NCBI RefSeq assembly: GCF_013377885.1
Contig: NZ_JABKAU010000003.1
Location: forward strand, 1-64,000
From: Hymenobacter lapidiphilus
Lineage (GTDB): Bacteria > Bacteroidota > Bacteroidia > Cytophagales > Hymenobacteraceae
Reading direction: 5' to 3'
DNA: 64,000 nt
Shown: positions 8,289 through 15,360 of the stretch, one piece after another
Position numbering within the stretch: the first letter of the stretch is position 1
Layout: each line of letters starts with the position of its first letter
Notes under the pieces: model-generated
Told to the model about the DNA's origin: nothing
The model's database searches: none
Seen by the model: the letters and a program-made list of their open reading frames with translations, nothing else
Position numbers and translations under genes: made by a program

Positions 8289-9272
8289 ATGCGGACCATC
8301 CAATTCCGGGAAGCCCTGCGTGAAGCCATGAACGAGGAAATGCGCCGCGACGACCGCGTGTTTCTCATGGGCGAAGAAGTGGCCGAGTACAACGGCGCCT
8401 ACAAAGTAAGCCAGGGCATGCTCGACGAATTCGGGCCCGAGCGCATTATCGATACGCCCATTGCCGAACTGGGCTTTGCTGGCATCGGCGTGGGCGCGGC
8501 CATCAACGGCCTGCTGCCCATCATCGAGTTCATGACCTTCAACTTCTCGTTGGTAGCTATTGATCAGGTAATTAACTCGGCTGCTAAGATCTATTCGATG
8601 TCGGGCGGGCAGTACTCCTGCCCTATCGTGTTTCGGGGGCCAACCGGCAACGCCGGCATGCTTTCGAGCCAGCACTCGCAGAACTTCGAGAACTGGTTCG
8701 CCAACTGCCCCGGCCTGAAAGTGGTGATTCCTTCGACTCCCTACGACGCTAAAGGCCTGCTAAAAAGCGCCATCCGCGACCCCGATCCAGTAATTTTCAT
8801 GGAATCGGAGTTGATGTACGGCGACAAGGGCGAGGTGCCCGAAGAGGAATACCTCATCCCGATTGGCAAAGCCAACGTAGTGCGCGAGGGCACCGATGTA
8901 ACCATCGTCAGCTTTGGCAAGATGATGAAAATTGCCCTCGAAACTGCCGACCGGCTGGCCCAGGACGGCATCAGCGCCGAGGTAATCGACCTGCGCTCGG
9001 TGCGCCCCATCGACTACGACACGCTGGTAGAATCGGTGAAAAAAACCAACCGCATGGTGGTGGTGGAAGAAGCATGGCCGCTGGCCAGCATCAGCTCGGA
9101 GCTGGCCTACATGGTGCAGAACCGCGCCTTCGACTACCTCGACGCCCCCATCCGCCGCATTACCTGCATGGATGTGCCCCTACCCTACGCTCCTACCCTT
9201 ATCGAGGCTTCGCTGCCCAACGTGGAGCGCACCCTGCAGGCCGTAAAGGACGTGCTGTACGTGAAGCGTTAG
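8289..9272 (+). CDS. pdhB: pyruvate dehydrogenase E1 component, beta subunit
   Basis: Beta subunit of the heterotetrameric E1 of pyruvate dehydrogenase, which feeds acetyl groups from pyruvate to lipoyl-E2. At 327 residues it is full length. Family features: REALREAMNEEMRRD start, MGEEVAEYNGAYKVSQGML, the thiamine-pyrophosphate face IDTPIAELGFAGIGVGAA, and the C-terminal transketolase domain (VTIVSFGKMMKIAL, EVIDLRSVRPID, VVVEEAWPLASIS). The alpha subunit and E2 are not adjacent, so the complex is encoded at dispersed sites. The gene has its own promoter and terminator. A branched-chain 2-oxo acid E1 beta is the closest alternative, but the sequence reads as the pyruvate type. Confidence 0.93.
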   Translation: MRTIQFREALREAMNEEMRRDDRVFLMGEEVAEYNGAYKVSQGMLDEFGPERIIDTPIAELGFAGIGVGAAINGLLPIIEFMTFNFSLVAIDQVINSAAKIYSMSGGQYSCPIVFRGPTGNAGMLSSQHSQNFENWFANCPGLKVVIPSTPYDAKGLLKSAIRDPDPVIFMESELMYGDKGEVPEEEYLIPIGKANVVREGTDVTIVSFGKMMKIALETADRLAQDGISAEVIDLRSVRPIDYDTLVESVKKTNRMVVVEEAWPLASISSELAYMVQNRAFDYLDAPIRRITCMDVPLPYAPTLIEASLPNVERTLQAVKDVLYVKR

Positions 9273-9325
9273 TCGAATTCCAGCTTTTCCGCTATGCGGT
9301 AAGCCCGCGGCTTCGCCGGAAACCC

Positions 9326-9353
9326 AAAGGCCCGCCTAGCGCGGGCCTTTTTG
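9326..9353 (+). terminator. terminator after pdhB
   Basis: Arms AAAGGCCCGC and GCGGGCCTTT around a short loop, followed by T residues, 54 bp after the pdhB stop. Confidence 0.75.
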
Positions 9354-9456
9354 CGTGGTACCTTTTGGCAAGGGCGCACGACCAGACGGACGGGTTTTTG
9401 CGTACCTTTTCTCGCAGGCGCTCAGCCTTACGTTATACCTTCCTACTTTCTTCTAC

Positions 9457-10011
9457 ATGAACAACCGCCTGCATCTTCGCCTCGAACACCTAGAGCGCGC
9501 CACCAACCACCTGCTGGCCACCGTGGAGGCAATGGGCGAGCGGGCCACCGTTGCGCCGGGGCCCGAGCAGTGGTCGGCCGTGCAGGTGGTGCAGCACCTG
9601 CTGGTAGCCGAAACCGGCGTCGGGCAGTACATCGAAAAGAAGCTACGCGAGGCGGATAAGCTTCGCCCAACGGGCCTGGCGGGTTTCCTGAAGTCGCGGC
9701 TGCTGCGGCTGGCGCTACGGCTGCCGGGGCTGCGCTTCAAAGTGCCGCGCTACCTGGCCGAGCTTACCCCCGCCGAAGTTCCTGCACTGCCTGAGCTACG
9801 CACCCAATGGGAGGCCGTGCGCCGCCACCTGGAGCGCCTGCTCAACGAATATCCAGGCAAGCTGCTGAGCCGGGCCATCTTCAAGCACCCGCGCTCAGGC
9901 ATGCTCACCATCCACCAAACCCTCGATTTCATGCTCGACCACGTGCTGCACCATCAAAAGCAGGTGGAGCGCATTGCGGCTTCTGTTGAGAAGCTAGAAG
10001 CTAGAAGCTAG
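9457..10011 (+). CDS. DinB family protein
   Basis: A 184-residue protein with the DinB/YfiT four-helix bundle, a superfamily of metal-dependent transferases and thiol S-transferases. Putative metal-ligand His residues are in VVQHLLVAE and near the C-terminus in LDHVLHHQKQ. The basic middle part (FLKSRLLRLALRLPGLRFKVP) is unusual for the family. The start is the ATG at 9457, followed by NNRLHLRLEHLERATN as in related proteins. The last residues (LEARS) and the TAG stop are encoded by a GAAGCTA tandem repeat, so the true ancestral C-terminus may differ. Substrate unknown. Confidence 0.78.
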   Translation: MNNRLHLRLEHLERATNHLLATVEAMGERATVAPGPEQWSAVQVVQHLLVAETGVGQYIEKKLREADKLRPTGLAGFLKSRLLRLALRLPGLRFKVPRYLAELTPAEVPALPELRTQWEAVRRHLERLLNEYPGKLLSRAIFKHPRSGMLTIHQTLDFMLDHVLHHQKQVERIAASVEKLEARS

Positions 10012-10012
10012 A
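9988..10012. repeat. GAAGCTA tandem repeat at the end of the DinB gene
   Basis: Three units of AAGCTAG in a row overlap the last codons and the stop of the DinB gene. Confidence 0.65.
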
Positions 10013-10016
10013 ATAT

Positions 10017-10116
10017 CGGCTGTCATCCTGAACGCAGCGAAGGACCTGCAGAGAAGCCAACCTCAAAAGAGAATAGCTTCTTTGCAGGTCCTTCGCTGCG
10101 CTCAGGATGACAGCCG
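10017..10116. repeat. hyphenated inverted repeat, family B, copy 3
   Basis: Arms of about 41 bp: CGGCTGTCATCCTGAACGCA... and the matching ...CTCAGGATGACAGCCG. The core GCAGCGAAGGACCTGCA is shared with copy 6. It lies between the convergent DinB and thioesterase genes. Confidence 0.9.
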
Positions 10117-10135
10117 TTGGTGCCTCTATCCTTAT

Positions 10136-10564
10136 CTACAAATCCCGGTACGACTCGTGGCGGGGCAGTTCGGCCATGAGGGCGGCAATTTCGGGTGGCG
10201 GGGTGGTGAGCTTGCGCGTGCGCAAATCGAGCCAGGCCCCTTCGACGCTGACGGTGGCGGCGGGACGGCCGTCGGGCTTGTATAGCGTATGCACGATGTT
10301 CCAGCGGGAGCCATCGGCGTTCAGGCCTGATAGCTCGCCGCCCACGCGCAGCGCCTCGTTGATGTGCAACTCTTTCAGAAAGCGGGTGTCCTCGCGAAAC
10401 AGAATGGGCCCGAGGCCGGCCTTGGCAAAATAAGGCAGCGTGAAGCCGCTGGCGGCCAGAAACTCGATGCGGTGCTGGGCGGCGTAATCGTTGTACGCCG
10501 AGTGGCGCATGTGGCCGTTGGGGTCCATATCGGCCCAGCGCACGGTATAAGTCTTCTCGAACAT
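10136..10564 (-). CDS. acyl-CoA thioesterase, 4HBT hotdog family
   Basis: A 142-residue single hotdog-fold protein. The start, VRWADMDPNGHMRHSAYNDY, carries the catalytic Asp and the NGHM loop typical of 4-hydroxybenzoyl-CoA thioesterase-like enzymes (YbgC/FadM group). FREDTRFLKELHINEALRVG matches the second half of the fold. It probably hydrolyses acyl-CoA in the cytoplasm; the substrate cannot be told from sequence. It stands alone between two family B repeats. Confidence 0.85.
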   Translation of the reverse strand: MFEKTYTVRWADMDPNGHMRHSAYNDYAAQHRIEFLAASGFTLPYFAKAGLGPILFREDTRFLKELHINEALRVGGELSGLNADGSRWNIVHTLYKPDGRPAATVSVEGAWLDLRTRKLTTPPPEIAALMAELPRHESYRDL

Positions 10565-10672
10565 TGATTTTGCGCTTTTAGCTGACTGCTGTCAACTTTT
10601 CACTTATTGAATTGGGAACGTAGGCTATTGGCTAATGAGGCAGTTCAGAAAATCGGCAGCCGTAATAAGCCC

Positions 10673-10763
10673 GTCATGCTGAGCTTGCCGAAGCATCTCT
10701 ACCGCTTCGTTGCAATGGTAATCCAACGAAGCGGTAGAGATGCTTCGGCAAGCTCAGCATGAC
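10673..10763. repeat. hyphenated inverted repeat, family B, copy 4
   Basis: Perfect or near-perfect 39-bp arms starting GTCATGCTGAGCTTGCCGAA and ending with the reverse complement, with a 13-bp centre. The subtype has AGCATCTCTACCGC next to the core, as in copies 5 and 7. Confidence 0.9.
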
Positions 10764-10793
10764 ATTCTTTTGACACCATCAACCGCTTGTAGC

Positions 10794-11528
10794 TTACCGC
10801 AAGACGAGGCGCACCAGGTACTGTTGGTGCTCGTCTTCCTCCAGAAACTCGACCTCGTAACCGGCAGCGGTGGCGCAATCCTGAAGCAGGCTGGGGTCGG
10901 CGAAAATCCAGCCGAACTCCGCCCCCTGCTCAGTGCCGTACTGCATCGAATAAGTCACCTCGCCGTAGTACGAACCGTTGAGGTCGAACACCAGCGCCCC
11001 GTCCTCGTCCTCGTACATGTAGCTGATATCGGAGGAAGTAGCCAGAATCTGGCCGCCGGGATTGAGCAGGCTTTTGGCGTGGTGCAGAAACTTCTCCAGC
11101 CCTTCCAAGGTGCCCGTCAGGCCCAAGCCGTTCATGAGCATGAGCAGCGTATCAAACTTTTCGCCCTGAGCCAGGGCCGGGTCGAACAGGTCGTGGCAGG
11201 CTACCTCGCGTACGCCGCGCTGCTCCATAACGGCCACCGCGCCGGGCGAAATGTCCACCGATTTCACCTCGAAACCGCGGGTTTGCAACTCCAGGGCGTG
11301 GCAACCGGCCCCGGCACCCAGGTCGAGCACACGGCCCTGGCACTGCTCCAGGGCAGTACGCTCCAACTCGGGCATTTCCCAGAGCGAGCGAAAAAAGTAG
11401 GCAGCCGGCAGCACTTCTTCGTCGGCAACGGAGCTGTGCACGGCCAGCGTGGCGCTTAGCTGGCCCTGCTGGTAGGCCTGCAGCGCGTGGCCGAGAGGGT
11501 CGGGGGCCATAGTTTCGGGAGTTGACAT
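10794..11528 (-). CDS. SAM-dependent methyltransferase
   Basis: A 244-residue class I methyltransferase. Motif I, RVLDLGAGAGCHALEL (about residues 66-81), binds S-adenosylmethionine; VKSVDISPGAVAVM is the acidic strand-2 motif. FDTLLMLMNGLGLTG and LNPGGQILATSSDISYMYE are motifs II and III. The C-terminal part (ADPSLLQDCATAAGYEVEFL) is typical of small-molecule methyltransferases. The substrate is unknown. A perfect -7 box lies only four bases before the ATG, so the mRNA may have little or no leader. Confidence 0.85.
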   Translation of the reverse strand: MSTPETMAPDPLGHALQAYQQGQLSATLAVHSSVADEEVLPAAYFFRSLWEMPELERTALEQCQGRVLDLGAGAGCHALELQTRGFEVKSVDISPGAVAVMEQRGVREVACHDLFDPALAQGEKFDTLLMLMNGLGLTGTLEGLEKFLHHAKSLLNPGGQILATSSDISYMYEDEDGALVFDLNGSYYGEVTYSMQYGTEQGAEFGWIFADPSLLQDCATAAGYEVEFLEEDEHQQYLVRLVLR

Positions 11529-11532
11529 GGGG

Positions 11533-11540
11533 CAAAGATA
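11533..11540 (-). promoter_or_regulatory. probable promoter -7 element of the methyltransferase gene
   Basis: On the minus strand TATCTTTG is a perfect -7 element, with TCTG exactly 20 bp upstream (11561-11564). Only four bases separate it from the ATG, which puts the predicted start of transcription at or next to the start codon. Confidence 0.55.
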
Positions 11541-11661
11541 CGTGGCCTGGGAAGTAGGAGCAGAAAGCGAAACAGCAGGGGGCCGGTTATGTCAGTTGAG
11601 CTGACCATCACTCTGGCCCGGCCCGCGGCCGTATACCCACTTCACTTCTCCCCTTTTTGCC

Positions 11662-11832
11662 TTGACTTCTCACAGTAAGTCCCACCTGCCCACCAAACTC
11701 TGCCTCACCTGCGGCCGGCCCTTTGCTTACCGCAAGAAGTGGCGCAACTGCTGGGACGAGGTGAAGTATTGCGGCGAAAAATGCCAGCGCAACCGCCCCA
11801 AACCAACACCGGCCGGTTCTGCGCAGTTGTAG
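11662..11832 (+). CDS. DUF2256 family small protein
   Basis: A 56-codon gene. The product reads LPTKLCLTCGRPFAYRKKW, then WDEVKYCGEKCQRNRP, the exact pattern of DUF2256: two CxxC-like pairs (CLTC, and CGEKC) that could bind one zinc ion, plus the strongly conserved RKKW and WDEVKYC blocks. No ATG or GTG occurs in frame, so TTG at 11662 is the likely start, giving a short KSHLPTK leader as in relatives. Members often sit near photolyase or cryptochrome genes elsewhere; none is here. The function is unknown. Confidence 0.8.
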   Translation: MTSHSKSHLPTKLCLTCGRPFAYRKKWRNCWDEVKYCGEKCQRNRPKPTPAGSAQL

Positions 11833-11902
11833 CCAACGTATCCTTGCGGCGGCGTTCTGCGTTCAGACAGGCTCTCTCTCCCATTTGTAACCCCTCTGCC
11901 GC

Positions 11903-12280
11903 ATGGCCAGCAACCTCGACTACCTCGCTCCCGAACTAAAGCCCCTCGAAGAAAAACTGCAGGCGTACCTGGCCGCCGAAAAGGCCCTGACGCAGGCCGA
12001 AATTACCGCCACCAGCCTCACCCAAAGTCCCCCACCGGCCCCAAATGCAGAGCTTGGTCAGCGCCCGGCGCCCGGCAGCTTCCCGGAGCCTGCGGATGAG
12101 GCGGCTAGTGAACTGCAAAACCTGCGCGACGACTTAGCCGCCCAGCGCCAGGAAATCATCGACCTGCTGCCTGTGCGCGACGAGTGGGTGAAAGTAAATC
12201 TGGGCTACGGCCCGAGCCGCGTTGGGGCATTCGGCGTGCCGGCTCCCGGTACCGGCTACGAGCTGCGGGTAGTTATCTAG
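11903..12280 (+). CDS. hypothetical protein with coiled-coil, 125 aa
   Basis: Not recognised. The N-terminal half (residues 5-40) and a middle stretch (residues 65-95, ELQNLRDDLAAQRQEIIDLL) look like charged helices with coiled-coil potential, separated by a Pro-rich linker. The C-terminus has GYGPSRVGAFGVPAPGTGYEL, rich in Gly and Pro. No signal peptide. It is followed by two hairpins, which supports it as a real transcription unit. Confidence 0.55.
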   Translation: MASNLDYLAPELKPLEEKLQAYLAAEKALTQAEITATSLTQSPPPAPNAELGQRPAPGSFPEPADEAASELQNLRDDLAAQRQEIIDLLPVRDEWVKVNLGYGPSRVGAFGVPAPGTGYELRVVI

Positions 12281-12319
12281 CACGGCAGCGGATCGGGCAA
12301 GCTTTATGCCTAGCCAAAT

Positions 12320-12374
12320 GCAGCAACGCCGGCAACCCGGCGGCCTCGGTCGCAGTGGTTGCCGGCGTTGCTGC
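12320..12374. terminator. long hairpin after the 11.9 kb gene
   Basis: Arms GCAGCAACGCCGGCAACC and GGTTGCCGGCGTTGCTGC (18 bp, perfect) around about 19 bases, 40 bp after the stop. There is no clear T tract, so it may be a structural element and not a simple terminator. Confidence 0.55.
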
Positions 12375-12442
12375 GTTTGGGCCGAACTGCGCGTTATGTG
12401 GCTCTGGCAGACGTATCTCGAAAGCCCAGGACTTATGGAAAT

Positions 12443-12475
12443 AAAAAAGGCTTCGGTAGTACCGAAGCCCTTTTC
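12443..12475. terminator. bidirectional terminator
   Basis: Ten-base arms GGCTTCGGTA and TACCGAAGCC flanked by a run of A on the left and CTTTT on the right, so it can end transcription from either side. Confidence 0.75.
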
Positions 12476-12717
12476 CACAACCAAAACACCTAATAAACTA
12501 TTCTTTCAAATCTGTTCTGTCAACTATCAGGCCAAAGCCTTTCTGACGACGGCTGATTCTGCCGAAACAGTTGTTAGGGTCTTCTGGCAGTAAGAGGCAA
12601 TAAGCACGCCGAAAGGTTGCAGACGCGTTGCTTATTTTTTCTCACAACTGGTCCTCTCTCGTTCAGAGCAAGGTAAATCAGCCTCAGACGGACTAATTCA
12701 TACTGCACATCAGCTAC
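12476..12717. other. intergenic stretch without a recognisable gene
   Basis: Between the bidirectional terminator and the CHRD gene stop. It is less GC-rich than its surroundings. The only structure I see is a weak hairpin (CAATAAGC ... GTTGCTTATTTTTT near 12598-12641) with a T run in the plus direction. No ORF, RNA gene or repeat-family member. Confidence 0.5.
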
Positions 12718-14604
12718 TTACTGCTTCGTGATGCGGCTGACGATGCGCGAGTCGTTTAATTCCATCAGCAGCAGGTAAACGCCTGCCGCACCGGGTACCT
12801 TCACATCGGTGCGGTTGGTGCCCGGGCGTACATTTACGGCCTGCGTGAGTACAGTACGGCCCAGCAGGTCGGTTACCCGCAGCGTACCGGTGCCGCTGCT
12901 ACGTGCCTCAAAACGGAAGCTGAGCTCGTCGCGGAAGGGGTTGGGTGTGGCGGCAAAGCCTTCGGCGACCAGCGCGGATGGCTGAGCGGACAGCAACACG
13001 CCCAGCCGGCGGAAGTCGCGCAGTACCTGGCCCCGGATTTCACCGCTGGGGTTGAGGGCAGTATGCAGGTTCACATAAACACTATCGCGCCGGAACTGCA
13101 GTGCCCGACGGGAGGTGAAGGGGTTGGTGGCATTAGGTGCTTCATTGGTGGCGTTCCAGTAAGCATCGGCACCGCTGGTGGGCGTGGTGGTATTGAAAAA
13201 CGGCATCAGGTTGAATACCACCGGACCCGATTGGGTGATGAGGCCGGTGTGCAGGTGGCCCATAGTGGCCGGGCCCGAGAGTCCGCCCCAGGTCATGTTC
13301 AAATGCACGTTCGACTGGTCGCGGTCCATCGACACGAAGCCTGCGCCGTAGCCGCCGGTAGCCACTGGGTTAGGCCGCTCCTGCTTCCCGCTGAGCACAA
13401 ACGTGTAACCCTCGCGCGCCAGCCGGTATACCTGGCCCCGGATTTCGCCGTTGGGGTTGGCAGCCGTATTAAGCACCATATTTACCTCACCACGCAGGAA
13501 AAGATTGACGGTTGCGACATCCAGGCCGGTAAATGTGATGGCAAAGGCCGCCGGCACAGTGGCAGGCAGCGTTACGCGGGCCAAACGAGCAGCAACCGAA
13601 TTGGGCTGGCCGACATTGGCCACATACAGATCGAAAGAGGTTGGGGCACCGCTCAGACCGGTGTGCGTCGCAAAAATGGTCAGGGTGTCGAGCGTAGAGT
13701 TCAGCCGGATAAACGATACGCCTTTAGCCGCAGAAGTGGTAACGGGCACCATTTGCGCGGCATCGAGCCGGGCATCGTGACTCAGGAAACGGGCCTCGCG
13801 GATGAGCTGGGCGCGGATTTCGCCGCCGGGGTTAGCGGCCGTGTGCACGTTGATGTAAATCTGCCCGGCGTTCAGGGCCGTGAGGAAGGCGGCCGTGGGC
13901 GTGATTTCACCCTCAATCACATTGCCCGTAAGAAAGGGCATCAAATCGACGATAACCGGGCCGGTAGCGCCGATAGCGCCGGTGTGGAAGTGCGTAACGG
14001 TAACCGGACCACTCAGGCCCGAGAACACCACCCGAAACTTCAGCTTATTCTGCTGCTGGGCCAGGTTGAAGCTGCCCAGGCCAATGGCGTTGGTCGTAAC
14101 AGCCGGCACCTCCTCGTCGCCGCTCAGCACGCCTACAAACTGCTCATCCTTCTCCAGCTTTATCTGGCCTCGGATTTCGCCGCCGGGGTTGGCTGCCGTA
14201 TGGATGTTGAGGTAGTACGCCCCGCGCAGGTAACGGTCGAGCCGGGCCGGGGTAATGTCGGAGCCGGTCAGAAACCCGTTCAGTTGGTTGCCCCTGATCA
14301 TCGAGAACAGGTTCGTGACTACCGGGCCAGCCATGCCCTCGAAGCCGTTGTGCACGTGGGCCATCGTGATGGGGCCGCTGAGGCCGGTGAATGAGCCGCT
14401 GATAAAGAGTGTGTCTTTGCCGGCGTTGAGCGTGAAGCTGGCCGTACCGCGGGCCGTAGTGGCTACGGCGGGTACTTCCTGGGCTCCGCTGAGTTGGGCC
14501 CCGAACAGCAGATGGGCACGGAGATGGTCGGCTTGCACGGCGAAGGGCCGGAGCAGCAAGCTCAGCAACAGGCTGAGCGTAGCGTAAGTAAAGGTTCGCA
14601 GCAT
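12718..14604 (-). CDS. four-repeat CHRD domain protein with T9SS type A tail
   Basis: A 628-residue secreted protein. The ATG at 14604 (MLRTFTYATLSLLLSLLLRP) starts a signal peptide. Four CHRD (chordin-like) repeats of about 125 residues follow, each with LSG-x-QEVP-like and NIHTAANPGGEIRGQ-like blocks. Repeats 1, 2 and 4 keep the histidine motif (MAHVHNG, VTHFHTG, MGHLHTG); repeat 3 has FDLYVAN instead. The last 75 residues (ATPNPFRDELSFRFEA, DLLGRTVLTQ, GVYLLLM) are a type A T9SS sorting domain. Function unknown; extracellular matrix or adhesion is a guess. Confidence 0.9.
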   Translation of the reverse strand: MLRTFTYATLSLLLSLLLRPFAVQADHLRAHLLFGAQLSGAQEVPAVATTARGTASFTLNAGKDTLFISGSFTGLSGPITMAHVHNGFEGMAGPVVTNLFSMIRGNQLNGFLTGSDITPARLDRYLRGAYYLNIHTAANPGGEIRGQIKLEKDEQFVGVLSGDEEVPAVTTNAIGLGSFNLAQQQNKLKFRVVFSGLSGPVTVTHFHTGAIGATGPVIVDLMPFLTGNVIEGEITPTAAFLTALNAGQIYINVHTAANPGGEIRAQLIREARFLSHDARLDAAQMVPVTTSAAKGVSFIRLNSTLDTLTIFATHTGLSGAPTSFDLYVANVGQPNSVAARLARVTLPATVPAAFAITFTGLDVATVNLFLRGEVNMVLNTAANPNGEIRGQVYRLAREGYTFVLSGKQERPNPVATGGYGAGFVSMDRDQSNVHLNMTWGGLSGPATMGHLHTGLITQSGPVVFNLMPFFNTTTPTSGADAYWNATNEAPNATNPFTSRRALQFRRDSVYVNLHTALNPSGEIRGQVLRDFRRLGVLLSAQPSALVAEGFAATPNPFRDELSFRFEARSSGTGTLRVTDLLGRTVLTQAVNVRPGTNRTDVKVPGAAGVYLLLMELNDSRIVSRITKQ

Positions 14605-14821
14605 GATGAATAGGTTGAAGTAAAAAAAGAATTGATAGCAGGAAACAGCTTCGCTGAGCGAAGGTTCTGGCCGGCATAGCAACTGGGTGCTATAATGCGG
14701 GACTTTTGCGGCCAGCCAGCACTTCGCCCCAATGGTTAAAGTCGTATTTTGCGCTCTGACAGGGGTTTTTGCGTATACCGCAAGACCAAAATTTTACTAC
14801 TTTTTACGCTGCTGCTACCTT

Positions 14822-15298
14822 ATGGAAGCTCCCAACCCCGAATTTATGCGCGAAGCCATTCGCCTTTCTATTGAGAAAATGCAGGCCGGCCACGGCGGAC
14901 CGTTTGGTGCCGTGGTGGTGCGCAACGGCGAAATCATTGCCCGCGGCTTCAACCAGGTAACCAGCACCCACGACCCCACCTGCCACGCCGAAATGGACGC
15001 CATCCGCAAGGCCTGCGCCGTGCTGGGCACCTTCCAGCTCACCGACTGCGACCTGTACACCAGCTGCGAACCTTGCCCCATGTGCCTGGGTGCCATTTAT
15101 TGGGCCCGCCCGCGCCGCGTGTTTTATGGCAACACCAAAGAGGATGCTGCCGCCATCGGTTTCGACGACCAGTTCATTTACGAAGAACTGGAAAAGCCCC
15201 TTGGCCAGCGCCACCTGCCCATGCAACCGATGCTGCGCGACGAAGCACTGGCCGGTTTCAGCGCCTGGGAGCAGCACGAAGCCCGCTTGGATTATTAA
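14822..15298 (+). CDS. guaD: guanine deaminase (nucleoside deaminase family)
   Basis: A 158-residue cytidine-deaminase-fold enzyme that converts guanine to xanthine. Zinc ligands are His55 (HAE, with Glu57 as proton carrier) and Cys85 and Cys88 (PCPMC). The run YTSCEPCPMCLGAIYWARP and the tail GFDDQFIYEELEKP match Bacillus GuaD closely, more than they match the tRNA adenosine deaminase TadA. The ATG at 14822 is chosen; an in-frame upstream start would add a 30-residue leader foreign to the family. The stop TAA is the first part of an AGCT-type repeat. Confidence 0.88.
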   Translation: MEAPNPEFMREAIRLSIEKMQAGHGGPFGAVVVRNGEIIARGFNQVTSTHDPTCHAEMDAIRKACAVLGTFQLTDCDLYTSCEPCPMCLGAIYWARPRRVFYGNTKEDAAAIGFDDQFIYEELEKPLGQRHLPMQPMLRDEALAGFSAWEQHEARLDY

Positions 15299-15357
15299 GC
15301 TATTAGCTTTCGTTCGATAAAAAGCTAACAGCTAACAGCTGCCAGCTATTAGCTCAA
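15296..15357. repeat. AGCT-type repeats (family D)
   Basis: TAAGCTATTAGCT, then after about 10 bases AAGCTAACAGCTAACAGCT and GCCAGCTATTAGCT, partly inverted relative to one another. It fills the gap between guaD and the AsmA-like gene and contains the guaD stop codon. Confidence 0.65.
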
Positions 15358-15360
15358 GTT

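Noticed and set aside
13063..14394. 443-codon open frame opposite the CHRD gene
   Set aside because: Composition is His/Gly/Gln-rich, as expected for a reverse read of CHRD repeats. No start context and no motif.
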